Origin: Gp6-AA40 sp050742535
GTDB taxonomy: Bacteria; Acidobacteriota; Vicinamibacteria; Vicinamibacterales; UBA2999
Assembly (NCBI GenBank): GCA_050742535.1
Contig: JBOGIQ010000067.1
Location: 1-21,408, forward strand
DNA length: 21,408 nt
Direction of reading: 5' to 3'
Shown here: piece by piece, positions 6,479-14,144 of the stretch
Numbering within the stretch: the first letter of the stretch is position 1
Layout of the letters: every line of letters begins with the position of its first letter
Made by a program: the position numbers and the translations under genes
Notes under the pieces: model-generated
Told to the model about the DNA's origin: nothing
The model's database searches: none
The model's input: only the letters and a program-made list of their open reading frames with translations

Positions 6479-7738
6479 CTGAGCTCCCTCGTCGCCCTCA
6501 GTCATCGGAACTTCCGGCTCCTCTGGTGGGGCCTGCTCTTCTCGTTCACCGGCTCCTTCATGCAGAGCGCGGCGCTGCTCTGGCACGTCTCGCTGCTGGT
6601 GCCCGACGATCGCAAGGCGCTCGCGCTCGGCCTGGTCGGCCTGGTGCGCTTCGTTCCCATCGTCGTGTTCTCGATGATCAGCGGCGTGGTCGCCGACGCG
6701 TGGGACAGACGGAAGCTGATGCTGGTCACCCAGAGCGCGGCGACGTGCGTGGCGCTGACGCTGGCCGTTCTCACCCACAACGCGCTGACCCCGGTCTGGG
6801 CGCTGTATGTGATGTCGGGCCTGGGAGCGACCATCGGCGCGTTTGATCCGCCGGCACGGCAGGCGCTGGTACCGATGCTGGTCCCGCGCGAGCATCTCCC
6901 GAACGCCATCAGCCTGAACACGATCATGGTGCAGGCAGCGTCGGTCGCCGGACCGGCGATCGGCGGTCTGCTCATCGGCACCGTCGGCCTCAAATGGGTC
7001 TACCTGGCCAATGCCGTCAGCTTCGGCTGCGTGATCGCCGCACTGCTGATGATGCGGGACGTTCCGACGCGCACGGACACCGCGGACGGTGGCAACGACG
7101 TCTCCTTCCGGTCCGCGCTCGAGGGACTTCGCTTCGTCTTCGGATCGCCGCTCATCCGTTCGACGATGCTGCTCGACTTCTTCGCGACGTTCTTTTCATC
7201 CGCGATCGCCCTGTTGCCCATCTTTGCCCAGGACATCCTCTTCGTCGGGCCTCAGGGGTACGGATGGTTGTACGCGGCGCCAGCAACCGGGGCGCTGACG
7301 ATGAGCGCCGCGATGGTACTGCTGACCGAGCGGATCGTCCGGCGGGGGCCGGTTCTCCTGTGGGCCGTGGCCATCTACGGCCTCGCCACAATCGGATTCG
7401 GCTTCTCGCGTTCGTTCTGGCTGACGTTCGCCTGCCTGGCCCTCACCGGCGCCGCCGACACCGTCAGCATGGTCATCCGCAACATCGTCCGCCAGCTGGA
7501 GACGCCCGACCGGCTCCGCGGGCGCACGACGGGCATCAACATGGTGTTCTTCAACGGCGGACCGCAGCTCGGAGAAATCGAGGCGGGGCTGGTGGCCAAC
7601 TGGCTGGGAGCGCCGCTCTCCGTCATCACGGGCGGCATCGGCTGCCTGATCGCCACCGGCTGGGTGGCCGTGGCCACGCCCGATCTGCGTCACTACCGCG
7701 CCCCGGACCCGCGCCGGATATACTCGGCGCGCCCATGA
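6479..7738 (+). CDS. MFS transporter, EntS-like (MFS_3), apparently with CTG start
   Basis: About 419 residues with 12 predicted membrane helices, of the MFS_3/EntS exporter type. The loop after helix 2 reads GVVADAWDRRKLMLVTQ, the usual MFS D-R-(R/K) signature. The first ATG in frame (6560) falls in the middle of the first helix, after RNFRLLWWGLLFSFTGSF. Homologue-like sequence therefore extends upstream to SSLVALSHRNFR. Between the in-frame TGA at 6446 and 6560 there is no ATG, GTG or TTG, and CTG at 6479 gives the expected short N-terminus. The stop overlaps the next gene's start (ATGA). Substrate unknown; siderophore or drug export is typical of the family. A sequencing error upstream is an alternative explanation for the missing start. 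Confidence 0.82.
   Translation: MSSLVALSHRNFRLLWWGLLFSFTGSFMQSAALLWHVSLLVPDDRKALALGLVGLVRFVPIVVFSMISGVVADAWDRRKLMLVTQSAATCVALTLAVLTHNALTPVWALYVMSGLGATIGAFDPPARQALVPMLVPREHLPNAISLNTIMVQAASVAGPAIGGLLIGTVGLKWVYLANAVSFGCVIAALLMMRDVPTRTDTADGGNDVSFRSALEGLRFVFGSPLIRSTMLLDFFATFFSSAIALLPIFAQDILFVGPQGYGWLYAAPATGALTMSAAMVLLTERIVRRGPVLLWAVAIYGLATIGFGFSRSFWLTFACLALTGAADTVSMVIRNIVRQLETPDRLRGRTTGINMVFFNGGPQLGEIEAGLVANWLGAPLSVITGGIGCLIATGWVAVATPDLRHYRAPDPRRIYSARP
7719..7724 (+). promoter_or_regulatory. Candidate internal -10 element for the aromatic-acid MFS gene
   Basis: TATACT lies 10 nt upstream of the ATG at 7735, inside the last codons of the preceding MFS gene (Ile-Tyr-Ser). It could give the second transporter its own leaderless transcript in addition to coupling through the ATGA overlap. 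Coincidence with coding sequence cannot be excluded. Confidence 0.35.
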
Positions 7739-9066
7739 CTACGGTTGCCAAAGTCAACATTCCCGAACTGCTCGCCAACAGCCGCATCGGGCCGCTGCAG
7801 AAACGCGTCTTCACCCTCTGCCTGCTGACGCTGATCATCGACGGCTTCGACGTCCAGGCGATGGGCTTCCTGATACCGGCTCTCAGCGCGGATTGGAACA
7901 TCGAGCCGGCACAGTTCCGCACGGTGCTGCCGGCAGCGAACTTCGGGGTCCTGATCGGCTCGCTCATCTTCAGCCCCATGGCCGACAAGGTCGGCCGGCG
8001 GCCGGTCCTCGTCTGGTCCACGCTGTGGTTCGCCGTGATGACGCTGGCGGCGGCCTTTGCCACGAACGTGACGCAGCTGTTCTGGCTCCGATTCATTGGC
8101 GGAATCGGCATGGGGTGCATCATCCCGAACGCCACCGCGCTGATCGGGGAGTACAGCCCGGCGGGACGCCGCGTGAAGCTGATGATGACCATTACCGTCG
8201 GCTTCACCGCCGGCGGAGCCGTTGCCGGCTTCGTGGCGCGTGCGCTGATTCCGGCGTACGGATGGCAGTCGGTTTTCTACGTCGGCGGCGCGATCCCGCT
8301 GGCGATCGCGGTCGCGATGTATTTCGGGCTGCCCGAATCGCTGCAGTTCCTCGCTGTCCGCCGGCGGCTCGGCGAGGTCGGGCGGTGGCTGAAACAACTC
8401 GATCCGACGCTCAAGGTGGACGCGTCGACGGAGTACATCACGCACGAAGAGAGCAAACGTGGCGTGCCGTTCGTGCATCTCCTGCGCGACGGCCGCGCGG
8501 TGGTGACGGTCCTGCTGTGGGTCATCAACTTCATGAACCTGTTGAATCTCTACTCGGTGACGAGCTGGCTGCCGACCGTCGTCACCGGGATGGGCTACAG
8601 CGCCAACACCGCGGTGCTCGTCGGGACCGTGACCTGGGTCGGTGGAACGATCGGGACGTTCGGCCTGGCGTGGGCCATCACGCGATGGGGGTTTACGCGG
8701 ACGCTGATGTTGAATTACGCCGTTGCCACGCTCAGCATCGCCTTGATCGGACAGCCCGGCATTTCGCTGACGGTCCTGGCGCTCATCGTATTCGTCACCG
8801 GCTGGTGCGTGGTCGGTGGACAGCCTGGTATGAACGCGTTTGCGGCGACGTTTTATCCGACGTATCTCCGTTCCACCGGCGTCGGCTGGGCTCTCGGGAT
8901 TGGGCGCGTCGGCGCCATCGTCGGTCCCTACATCGGGGGGGTCATGATCGGGGCGAAATGGACCTCACAACAGCTGTTCTGGGCTGCGGCGGTTCCCGCC
9001 GTCATCTCGGCGCTGACGCTGTTCGTGCTGACCAGGGTGGTTGGAGACAGAGTCAAGGCAGACTGA
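7735..9066 (+). CDS. MFS transporter, aromatic acid:H+ symporter (AAHS) type
   Basis: A 443-residue protein with 12 predicted membrane helices. The opening IGPLQKRVFTLCLLTLIIDGFDVQAMGFLIPALSADWNI places it in the AAHS family (PcaK/MhpT/BenK-like), where DGFD(x)Q in helix 1 is the usual hallmark. The loop 2-3 motif is PMADKVGRRPVLVWS, and the middle region (VINFMNLLNLYSVTSWLPTV) is also typical. The start at 7735 overlaps the stop of the preceding MFS gene by 4 nt. An open frame continues upstream to 6994 but is antisense-like shadow coding and was rejected. Likely substrates are aromatic acids such as protocatechuate or hydroxybenzoate. This fits the LigI/LigC-like genes at the end of the window, although they are 12 kb away. 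Confidence 0.88.
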   Translation: MTTVAKVNIPELLANSRIGPLQKRVFTLCLLTLIIDGFDVQAMGFLIPALSADWNIEPAQFRTVLPAANFGVLIGSLIFSPMADKVGRRPVLVWSTLWFAVMTLAAAFATNVTQLFWLRFIGGIGMGCIIPNATALIGEYSPAGRRVKLMMTITVGFTAGGAVAGFVARALIPAYGWQSVFYVGGAIPLAIAVAMYFGLPESLQFLAVRRRLGEVGRWLKQLDPTLKVDASTEYITHEESKRGVPFVHLLRDGRAVVTVLLWVINFMNLLNLYSVTSWLPTVVTGMGYSANTAVLVGTVTWVGGTIGTFGLAWAITRWGFTRTLMLNYAVATLSIALIGQPGISLTVLALIVFVTGWCVVGGQPGMNAFAATFYPTYLRSTGVGWALGIGRVGAIVGPYIGGVMIGAKWTSQQLFWAAAVPAVISALTLFVLTRVVGDRVKAD

Positions 9067-9100
9067 GGCTGCGCCGGGGCGCGAGCAGGTGCGATCGTGG

Positions 9101-9122
9101 GGCGGGCCTTGTCAGGCCCGCC
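9101..9122. terminator. Strong hairpin downstream of the MFS pair
   Basis: GGCGGGCCT-TGTC-AGGCCCGCC is a perfect 9-bp stem with a 4-nt loop, 34 bp after the stop at 9066. There is no T-tract on either side, so it would not be a classical intrinsic terminator. It may be a REP-like palindrome or stabilise the 3' end of the mRNA. Confidence 0.45.
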
Positions 9123-9134
9123 TGCGGTCGGGGC

Positions 9135-9181
9135 GAACAGGCTTCGCCGGGGCGGTGCGAGCAGGCTGCGCCGGGTCGGTG
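9135..9181 (+). repeat. Two-copy imperfect tandem repeat
   Basis: A 24-nt unit at 9135-9158 (core CAGGCTTCGCCGGGGCGG) is followed directly by a near copy at 9159-9181 (core CAGGCTGCGCCGGGTCGG). A partial third copy (GGCTGCGCCGGGGCG) lies at 9067-9081, just past the MFS stop. The frame across it is open, but the product is a repetitive shadow. No gene was found between 9067 and 9294. Confidence 0.6.
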
Positions 9182-9294
9182 TTAGGGGGCGAGATTTCTG
9201 CGCTGTTCGTGGCCCCGACGTCGGTCAGTTTCTGCGTACATTCCCGCTAAGTCGTTGACATATAGCCGGCATAGGCGCTGCTACACGCAGGTCT

Positions 9295-9708
9295 ATGCGT
9301 CACACGCGTGCGTCCCAGCGTCTGCTGGCGTGGCAGTTGTCTGACCAACTGCGGTCTGGCGTGCGGAAGCTCACGAGAGGTGAAGCGCTCGACGGCGATT
9401 ACAAACTGCGGGGCCAGCTCGAGGATGCTGCTGGCGAGGCTGTTCACAGCATCGAGAAGGCGCTCGCGACAGATCACGACGGCGAATTCGCGCGCTTCGT
9501 GCGGATCGCACGTTCAGCTGTCAGCGATTTGCAGGCGGGATTACGGATTGCGTTGATGAAGAAGCGCGTCTCCCAACGAGACTTCAGCGAAGCGCAAGAG
9601 CTTTGCTCGCGGCTATACCCGGCGCTTGCATCGCTGCTTGTTCAGAGCACGTCGCACTACCACGAGCGACCTATTGCACCGACCGCGAAGCCTCCTCGCA
9701 CCTATTGA
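9295..9708 (+). CDS. Four-helix bundle protein (S23/IVP-like)
   Basis: A 137-residue protein with the pattern of the bacterial four-helix bundle family (PF05635, named after proteins encoded in 23S rRNA intervening sequences). It has an opening LLAWQLSDQLRSGVRKLT, then DYKLRGQLEDAAGEAVHSIEKAL and EFARFVRIARSAVSDLQAGLRIALMKK. The usual Asn-Ile-x-Glu-Gly in helix 2 is altered here to SIEKAL. The role of the family is unknown; they often form oligomers. A perfect TTGACA lies at 9255-9260, but no good -10 was found at the right spacing. No Shine-Dalgarno motif precedes the ATG. It converges with the next gene, and their stop regions overlap by 7 nt. Confidence 0.78.
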   Translation: MRHTRASQRLLAWQLSDQLRSGVRKLTRGEALDGDYKLRGQLEDAAGEAVHSIEKALATDHDGEFARFVRIARSAVSDLQAGLRIALMKKRVSQRDFSEAQELCSRLYPALASLLVQSTSHYHERPIAPTAKPPRTY

Positions 9709-10133
9709 GAATTTCCAGTCAGGAACAGCTGCCCCGTGGCCTTCGTGCAGCCGCCCTTCGGCAGCGCCGTCCCGCACTTGATCAGCTCTCCTGCGAGCGC
9801 TCCCTGTGGCTTGCCATCACGCTGCGGGTGATAGGCCAGACCGATGATGGTGCCGACCGGAAACGCGTCGACGGTCACACCCTGCCGCGCGAGCTGGGCG
9901 GCCGATCCGGTCTCGACGCCCATGATCACCGGCTTGCCATCCTTCGTCATCGGCTTGCCATCGGCCTCGAGCATCTCGAAGTACAACTGGGCGTGATTCG
10001 CGCCCGGCACGAATCGAATCAGCTTGCCGGTTGCCGTCTTCGTCTGCGCCATGTCGTACATGGCAAACGAATGGTGTGCGAGCGCCGGCGCGGCGAGCAG
10101 GGCGAGCGATGCGGCAACGAACGCTGTTTTCAT
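9702..10133 (-). CDS. DUF6152-like secreted protein
   Basis: A 143-residue protein with a clear signal peptide (MKTAFVAASLALLAAPALA) followed by HHSFAMYD, the start typical of DUF6152-like proteins. In these proteins the next part reads like a beta-barrel around TGKLIRFVPGANHAQLYFEM. It has two Cys near the C-terminus (IKCGTALPKGGCT), possibly a disulfide. GGGAG lies about 8 nt upstream of the ATG, so this gene has a normal ribosome-binding site. It is probably a periplasmic protein. Function unknown. Family members are often found in multiple copies beside Acidobacteria TonB receptors, though not adjacent here. Confidence 0.75.
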   Translation of the reverse strand: MKTAFVAASLALLAAPALAHHSFAMYDMAQTKTATGKLIRFVPGANHAQLYFEMLEADGKPMTKDGKPVIMGVETGSAAQLARQGVTVDAFPVGTIIGLAYHPQRDGKPQGALAGELIKCGTALPKGGCTKATGQLFLTGNSQ

Positions 10134-10216
10134 GAGTGCGCTCCCGATCCGGCCTGATCATCACCGCAATCGGCCTTCCGCGCAACCGCTGGACGTCTTG
10201 AACGGGTGGATCTGCG

Positions 10217-10222
10217 TATACT
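10217..10222 (+). promoter_or_regulatory. Candidate -10 element for rfbB
   Basis: TATACT ends 7 nt before the GTG at 10230. A TTGAAC at 10198-10203 is too close (13 bp) to be an ideal -35. The position predicts a leaderless transcript beginning at or next to the GTG, which favours that start over the ATG at 10206. Confidence 0.45.
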
Positions 10223-10229
10223 TCAGGAC

Positions 10230-11324
10230 GTGAACCGGGACACCATTCTGATCACGGGCGGCGCGGGTTTCATCGGCACGAATCTGGTCAACCACGTCCT
10301 CCAGCACACACCCGACGCGATTGTCGTCGTCGACAAGATGACCTACGCGGCCAACCAGGCCAGCGTCGACGGGTGGCGCGGCAATCCCCGGGTCACCTTC
10401 CTCCAGGCAGACATTGCCGACGAGAGCGCGATGTCACGGACGGTGGCCGAGCACCGGCCGCGCGCCATTCTCAACCTCGCGGCCGAGACGCATGTCGACC
10501 GATCGATCGACTCGCCGCGGGCCTTTATCGACACCAACATCTGCGGCACCTTCGTGCTGCTCGAAGTCGCCCGCCGGCATCTGTCGACGCTGGCCGCACC
10601 CGCGCGACAGCAGTTCCGCTTCCTGCATGTGTCCACCGACGAAGTGTATGGAACGCTCGGGGCGGACGGGCTGTTCAGCGAGGAGACTCCGTATTCCCCC
10701 AGCTCACCGTATTCGGCGAGCAAGGCAGGCGCCGATCATCTGGTCCGTGCGTACTTCCGCACCTATGGCGTGCCGGCGCTCATCACGAACTGCTCGAACA
10801 ACTATGGACCCTTCCAGCATGCCGAGAAGCTCATTCCGCTGACGATTCTCAACGCCCTCGACGCCCGCGAGCTCCCCATTTACGGAGACGGCGGCAACAT
10901 ACGCGACTGGCTCCATGTGGGCGATCACTGCAGCGGACTGCTGACGGTGCTGCGGCGCGGGACTCCGGGCGAGCAGTACAACGTCGGTGCGTCGAACGAA
11001 CAGACCAACCTCACCATCGTCGACACCATCTGCGATCTGCTGCAGGACCTTGCCCCGCCAGCCACGAATCCGGCGATGGTGTCCGCCGGCGTGAAGCAGT
11101 ATCGCGACCTCAAACGGTTCGTGGCCGACCGGCCCGGGCACGATCGCCGCTACGCCGTGGACGGCTCGAAACTGCAGCGCGAGCTGGGGTGGAAGCCGCG
11201 CTATTCGTTTCAGAGCGGACTTCGCGAGACCGTCAGCTGGTACATCACGCACCGTGAATGGTTCGAGTCCGCGAGACTCGGCTACAACCGGCAGCGTCTC
11301 GGCCTCGGAACGGTCAAGGCGTAG
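10230..11324 (+). CDS. rfbB: dTDP-glucose 4,6-dehydratase
   Basis: A 364-residue protein if it starts at GTG 10230; an in-frame ATG at 10206 would add 8 residues. It dehydrates dTDP-glucose to dTDP-4-dehydro-6-deoxyglucose, the second step of dTDP-L-rhamnose synthesis. The NAD-binding motif GGAGFIG occupies residues 10-16. STDEVYG carries the catalytic Asp-Glu pair, and YSASKAGAD carries the Tyr-xxx-Lys pair. NNYGPFQHAEKLIP and GDGGNIRDWLHVGDH are further RmlB signatures. The start fits a TATACT 7 nt upstream. It is the first gene of an rfbBAC operon, 19 nt before rfbA. Confidence 0.95.
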   Translation: MNRDTILITGGAGFIGTNLVNHVLQHTPDAIVVVDKMTYAANQASVDGWRGNPRVTFLQADIADESAMSRTVAEHRPRAILNLAAETHVDRSIDSPRAFIDTNICGTFVLLEVARRHLSTLAAPARQQFRFLHVSTDEVYGTLGADGLFSEETPYSPSSPYSASKAGADHLVRAYFRTYGVPALITNCSNNYGPFQHAEKLIPLTILNALDARELPIYGDGGNIRDWLHVGDHCSGLLTVLRRGTPGEQYNVGASNEQTNLTIVDTICDLLQDLAPPATNPAMVSAGVKQYRDLKRFVADRPGHDRRYAVDGSKLQRELGWKPRYSFQSGLRETVSWYITHREWFESARLGYNRQRLGLGTVKA

Positions 11325-11343
11325 CCAGGCCGGTTCGCTTCTC

Positions 11344-12237
11344 ATGACGGCAACAGAACGGTTGAAGGGAATCATCCTGGCCGGCGGGTCGGGATCGCGG
11401 CTGTATCCGGTCACGCGCGGCGTCAGCAAACAGCTGCTGCCGGTCTTCGACAAGCCGATGGTGTACTACCCGCTGTCAACCCTGATGCTCGCCGGCATCA
11501 GGGATGTGCTGGTCATTACGACGCCGCACGAGCAGGACCTGTTCAAGCGCCTCCTCGGCGACGGCGCCGGCCTCGGCCTTGCGATCGAATATGCCGTGCA
11601 GCCGGAGCCGCAGGGACTGGCGCAGGCGTTCATCATCGGCCGCGACTTCGTCGGCAGCGATCGCGCCGCGCTCGCGCTCGGCGACAACATTTTTTACGGC
11701 GCGCACCTGTCCGACTATCTGCGGTCGGCGGCGGCGCGCACCTCCGGTGCCACCGTGTTCGCCTACCGCGTCCGCGATCCGGAGCGCTACGGCGTGGTGG
11801 AGTTCGACTCGTCCGGCCGGGCCATTGGCATCGAGGAGAAACCGGCCGCGCCGAAGTCGCCATTCGCCGTCACGGGGCTGTACTTCTACGACAACCGCGT
11901 GCTCGACATCGCGGCCTCGCTCAAGCCGTCGGCGCGCGGCGAGCTGGAGATCACCGACGTCAACCGTGTGTATCTGGAACGCGGCGCGCTCCACGTGGAG
12001 CAGCTGGCCCGCGGTATCGCCTGGCTCGACACCGGTACGCATGCATCGCTGACGCAGGCGTCCAGCTTCATCCAGGCCATCCAGGAGCGGCAGGGGCTGA
12101 TGGTCGCGTGCCTCGAGGAAATCGCCTACCGCATGAACTACATCACGGCCGGCGATCTGGAGCGGCTGGCGCGGGGCATGGAAACAAGCTCGTACGGGCA
12201 ATACCTGCTGCAGGTGCTGGAGGAAGACGGCAGGTGA
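11344..12237 (+). CDS. rfbA: Glucose-1-phosphate thymidylyltransferase
   Basis: A 297-residue protein starting at ATG 11344 (MTATERLKGIILAGG). It makes dTDP-glucose from glucose-1-phosphate and dTTP. The nucleotide-binding signature GGSGSRLYPVTRGVSKQLLP spans about residues 14-33, and DKPMVYYPLSTLMLAGI follows. LALGDNIFYG carries the metal-binding Asp, and AFRVRDPERYGVVEFD-like sequence (AYRVRDPERYGVVEFD) and IEEKP are normal for RmlA. The C-terminus ends SSYGQYLLQV. A longer frame from 11254 overlaps rfbB and was not used. The gap to rfbC is 13 nt. Confidence 0.95.
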   Translation: MTATERLKGIILAGGSGSRLYPVTRGVSKQLLPVFDKPMVYYPLSTLMLAGIRDVLVITTPHEQDLFKRLLGDGAGLGLAIEYAVQPEPQGLAQAFIIGRDFVGSDRAALALGDNIFYGAHLSDYLRSAAARTSGATVFAYRVRDPERYGVVEFDSSGRAIGIEEKPAAPKSPFAVTGLYFYDNRVLDIAASLKPSARGELEITDVNRVYLERGALHVEQLARGIAWLDTGTHASLTQASSFIQAIQERQGLMVACLEEIAYRMNYITAGDLERLARGMETSSYGQYLLQVLEEDGR

Positions 12238-12250
12238 TGCGAACTATTCC

Positions 12251-12802
12251 ATGCGAGTGATTCCGACAGCGATCGACGGCGTGACGATCGTCGAGCCGGT
12301 AGTGCATGCCGACGTACGCGGGCATTTTCTCGAAACGTTTCACGCGCGCGAGTTCGCCGCCGCCGGCCTGCCGGTGGAATTCGTGCAGGACAACGAGTCG
12401 CTGTCCCGCCAGCATGTGCTGCGCGGGCTGCATCTGCAGCTGCGCCGGCCGCAGGGCAAGCTGGTTCGCGTCGTCCGTGGTGAAGTCTGGGACGTCGCCG
12501 TCGACGTGCGCCCCGACTCGCCGACATTCGGGCAGTGGGTCGGCGTCACCCTGTCGGACAGCAACTTTCGGCAGCTGTACGTGCCGCCGGGCTGCGCGCA
12601 CGGCTTCTGCGTGATCAGCGACCTGGCAGTCGTGCACTACAAGTGCACGGCTTTGTACGACCGCGACGATGAGGTGGGAATCGCGTACGACGACCCGAAG
12701 CTGGCGATCTCGTGGCCGATTTCGGAGCCGGTGCTCTCGCCCAAGGACCAGCGCAACATGTCGTGGGCGGATTTCGTCGCGCTGCTATCGAGGTCCGCCT
12801 GA
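12251..12802 (+). CDS. rfbC: dTDP-4-dehydrorhamnose 3,5-epimerase
   Basis: A 183-residue protein of normal length for RmlC, which epimerises C3 and C5 of dTDP-4-dehydro-6-deoxyglucose. Signatures include DVRGHFLETFHAREFAAAG, VLRGLHLQ (usually RGLHYQ; Leu replaces Tyr here), GEVWDVAVDVRPDSPTFGQW and PPGCAHGFCVISD. The stop codon TGA falls inside dispersed palindrome copy 2, and the last residues (Arg-Ser-Ala) are encoded by its left arm. It is last in the rfbBAC run. The rhamnose reductase gene rfbD is not in the window, so either it lies elsewhere or the product is another dTDP-6-deoxysugar. Confidence 0.94.
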   Translation: MRVIPTAIDGVTIVEPVVHADVRGHFLETFHAREFAAAGLPVEFVQDNESLSRQHVLRGLHLQLRRPQGKLVRVVRGEVWDVAVDVRPDSPTFGQWVGVTLSDSNFRQLYVPPGCAHGFCVISDLAVVHYKCTALYDRDDEVGIAYDDPKLAISWPISEPVLSPKDQRNMSWADFVALLSRSA

Positions 12803-12810
12803 AGGCGGAC
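12793..12810. repeat. Dispersed palindrome, copy 2 (over the rfbC stop)
   Basis: GTCCGCCT-GA-AGGCGGAC is a perfect 8-bp stem with a 2-nt loop. The TGA ending rfbC is made of the last base of the left arm and the loop. It lies between two convergent genes, so it may also end transcription for both. Confidence 0.85.
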
Positions 12811-12817
12811 ACTACAT

Positions 12818-14065
12818 CTACTTAACGGGTTTCTCCCAGCCTTTTTCGAAGTGCTCTTCCCAGTTCTGCGCCCACGGGCGTCCGAAGTAGTCGATGAACC
12901 CCGGGTCGACGAACGACAGCTGCGTCGGACGGCCATCGGTCCCGTTAATGATCGTGCTCTGGACACGGCATTCGACGAACGTGAACCGCTGATTCGCGTC
13001 GTTCAGCGGCAGCGTGCGCTGCCATGGCGTCACGGCGCGCACGGGCCGCACGAACGCCTCGGGATCGTAGAAGGTCGCCTCGACCGTGAGTGTCCGCCCG
13101 TCCGCCGCCGGCGTGAACGTTTCGATCACCTGCATCTGGTTGCTGAACTCGAACATCGAATGCGAGAGCGTCCAGCCCTGGACGTTTTTCGTCCAGGCGA
13201 CGAGCGTGTTGCCGTTCCAGAACCCGACGGTCTCGCCAAACCACTGCGGGACCTTCTGCACGTGCTGACGGCCAATCAGCACGCGGCGCAGCAGGTTGTC
13301 GGCAATGCCGGTCAGGAACTGCACCTGGTTCGGGTTCATCATGAGCTCGATCGGGCCGCCGTGTGACGCCTCGGCCCACCAGCGCATGAACCCTTCGGGA
13401 TAGCAGAACGACGCCATCCACTGCGGCGCATTGCTGACCGCCTCGTGATAGTTCATCTGCACCATGCGCTTCTGGTATTCGGGCGTGAGGAGGGAGATGA
13501 CCGTCGCCGCCTGCACGTTCCGCCCCCAGACCCACTGGTCCTCGCGGCCGCCCCGCTGGTAGTAACCGTCCCAGTCGGGCATCGTCTGACGCGTATGCAC
13601 GGTCGGCCCGCCGGCCTTCTTCGCCTCCGCCATCAGCGCGGTGTAGTGCTCCTCCGCGGTCTTATGTGGATACGGGCTGACGATCTTCTCGACCGGGTAA
13701 TCGAGGTTGCAGTTGCCCCAATGTGACGGCCGGTTCTCGCGCGCCCACATGTCGGTGAGCTGACGCGGCGTGTTGCAGCGCGCGTAGCGCTTGTCGGTCC
13801 AGGATTGCCGATCGAGGTAGAAGTTCTTCGTCGTGAAGAGGTCGCGAGGCAGCGGCGTGACCCCCGCCGGTGGCGTCGTCGAGGTGGGCGCAGCGCCGCG
13901 TCCGCGCCCTCGTCCGGCACCCGGTGCGGCGGGGCCATTTCCCTGTCCCGGGACGATCACCTCGCCGGCACCACCGCGCTGCCCGTCCGCGGGGGCGACA
14001 AACACAGACGCCGCGATGGCCAGCACCAGCCCTGCCGCCCCGATGACACCCGCACGTCCGCTCAT
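12818..14065 (-). CDS. Secreted protein of an Acidobacteria-type hypothetical family
   Basis: A 415-residue protein with a signal peptide (residues 1-28, ending ADGQ) and a Gly/Ala/Arg/Pro-rich linker to about residue 65. The remainder resembles a group of acidobacterial hypothetical proteins, with a Trp-rich middle (CYPEGFMRWWAEA, QFLTGIADNLLRRVLIGRQHV) followed by WFGETVGFWNGNTLVAWTKNV and IETFTPAADGRTLTVEATFYDPEAF. Several Cys are present (ARCNTPRQL, GNCNLDYP, SFCYPEG, VECRVQ). The start has a GGGAG about 7 nt upstream and a GATAAT that could be the -10. It lies just downstream of the giant TonB receptor on the same strand and could be co-expressed. Function unknown. Confidence 0.8.
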   Translation of the reverse strand: MSGRAGVIGAAGLVLAIAASVFVAPADGQRGGAGEVIVPGQGNGPAAPGAGRGRGRGAAPTSTTPPAGVTPLPRDLFTTKNFYLDRQSWTDKRYARCNTPRQLTDMWARENRPSHWGNCNLDYPVEKIVSPYPHKTAEEHYTALMAEAKKAGGPTVHTRQTMPDWDGYYQRGGREDQWVWGRNVQAATVISLLTPEYQKRMVQMNYHEAVSNAPQWMASFCYPEGFMRWWAEASHGGPIELMMNPNQVQFLTGIADNLLRRVLIGRQHVQKVPQWFGETVGFWNGNTLVAWTKNVQGWTLSHSMFEFSNQMQVIETFTPAADGRTLTVEATFYDPEAFVRPVRAVTPWQRTLPLNDANQRFTFVECRVQSTIINGTDGRPTQLSFVDPGFIDYFGRPWAQNWEEHFEKGWEKPVK

Positions 14066-14101
14066 CAGCGTCTCCCTGCCGTGATTATCACTGATTGATG
14101 C

Positions 14102-14128
14102 CGTGGAGTCCGGCTTCAGCCGGATTCG
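14102..14128 (-). repeat. Dispersed palindrome, copy 3
   Basis: TCCGGCT-TC-AGCCGGA at 14109-14124, in the gap between the large TonB receptor stop (14145) and the next minus-strand gene. Its reverse complement matches copy 5 (20137-20163) at 25 of 27 positions. The two differences are partner bases in the stem (a G-C pair in one copy, a C-G pair in the other). Confidence 0.85.
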
Positions 14129-14144
14129 CGTACGTCATCTCCGC

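Noticed and set aside
6994..7734. Long N-terminal extension of the second MFS gene from 6994
   Set aside because: It overlaps the coding sequence of the first MFS gene in another frame and is Arg/His-rich. The MFS homology begins at 7735.
9101..9122. Classical rho-independent terminator
   Set aside because: The stem is strong, but no T-run follows on either strand.
9295..9708. Ribosomal RNA intervening sequence
   Set aside because: The protein belongs to the IVP-like family, but no 23S rRNA sequence flanks the gene.
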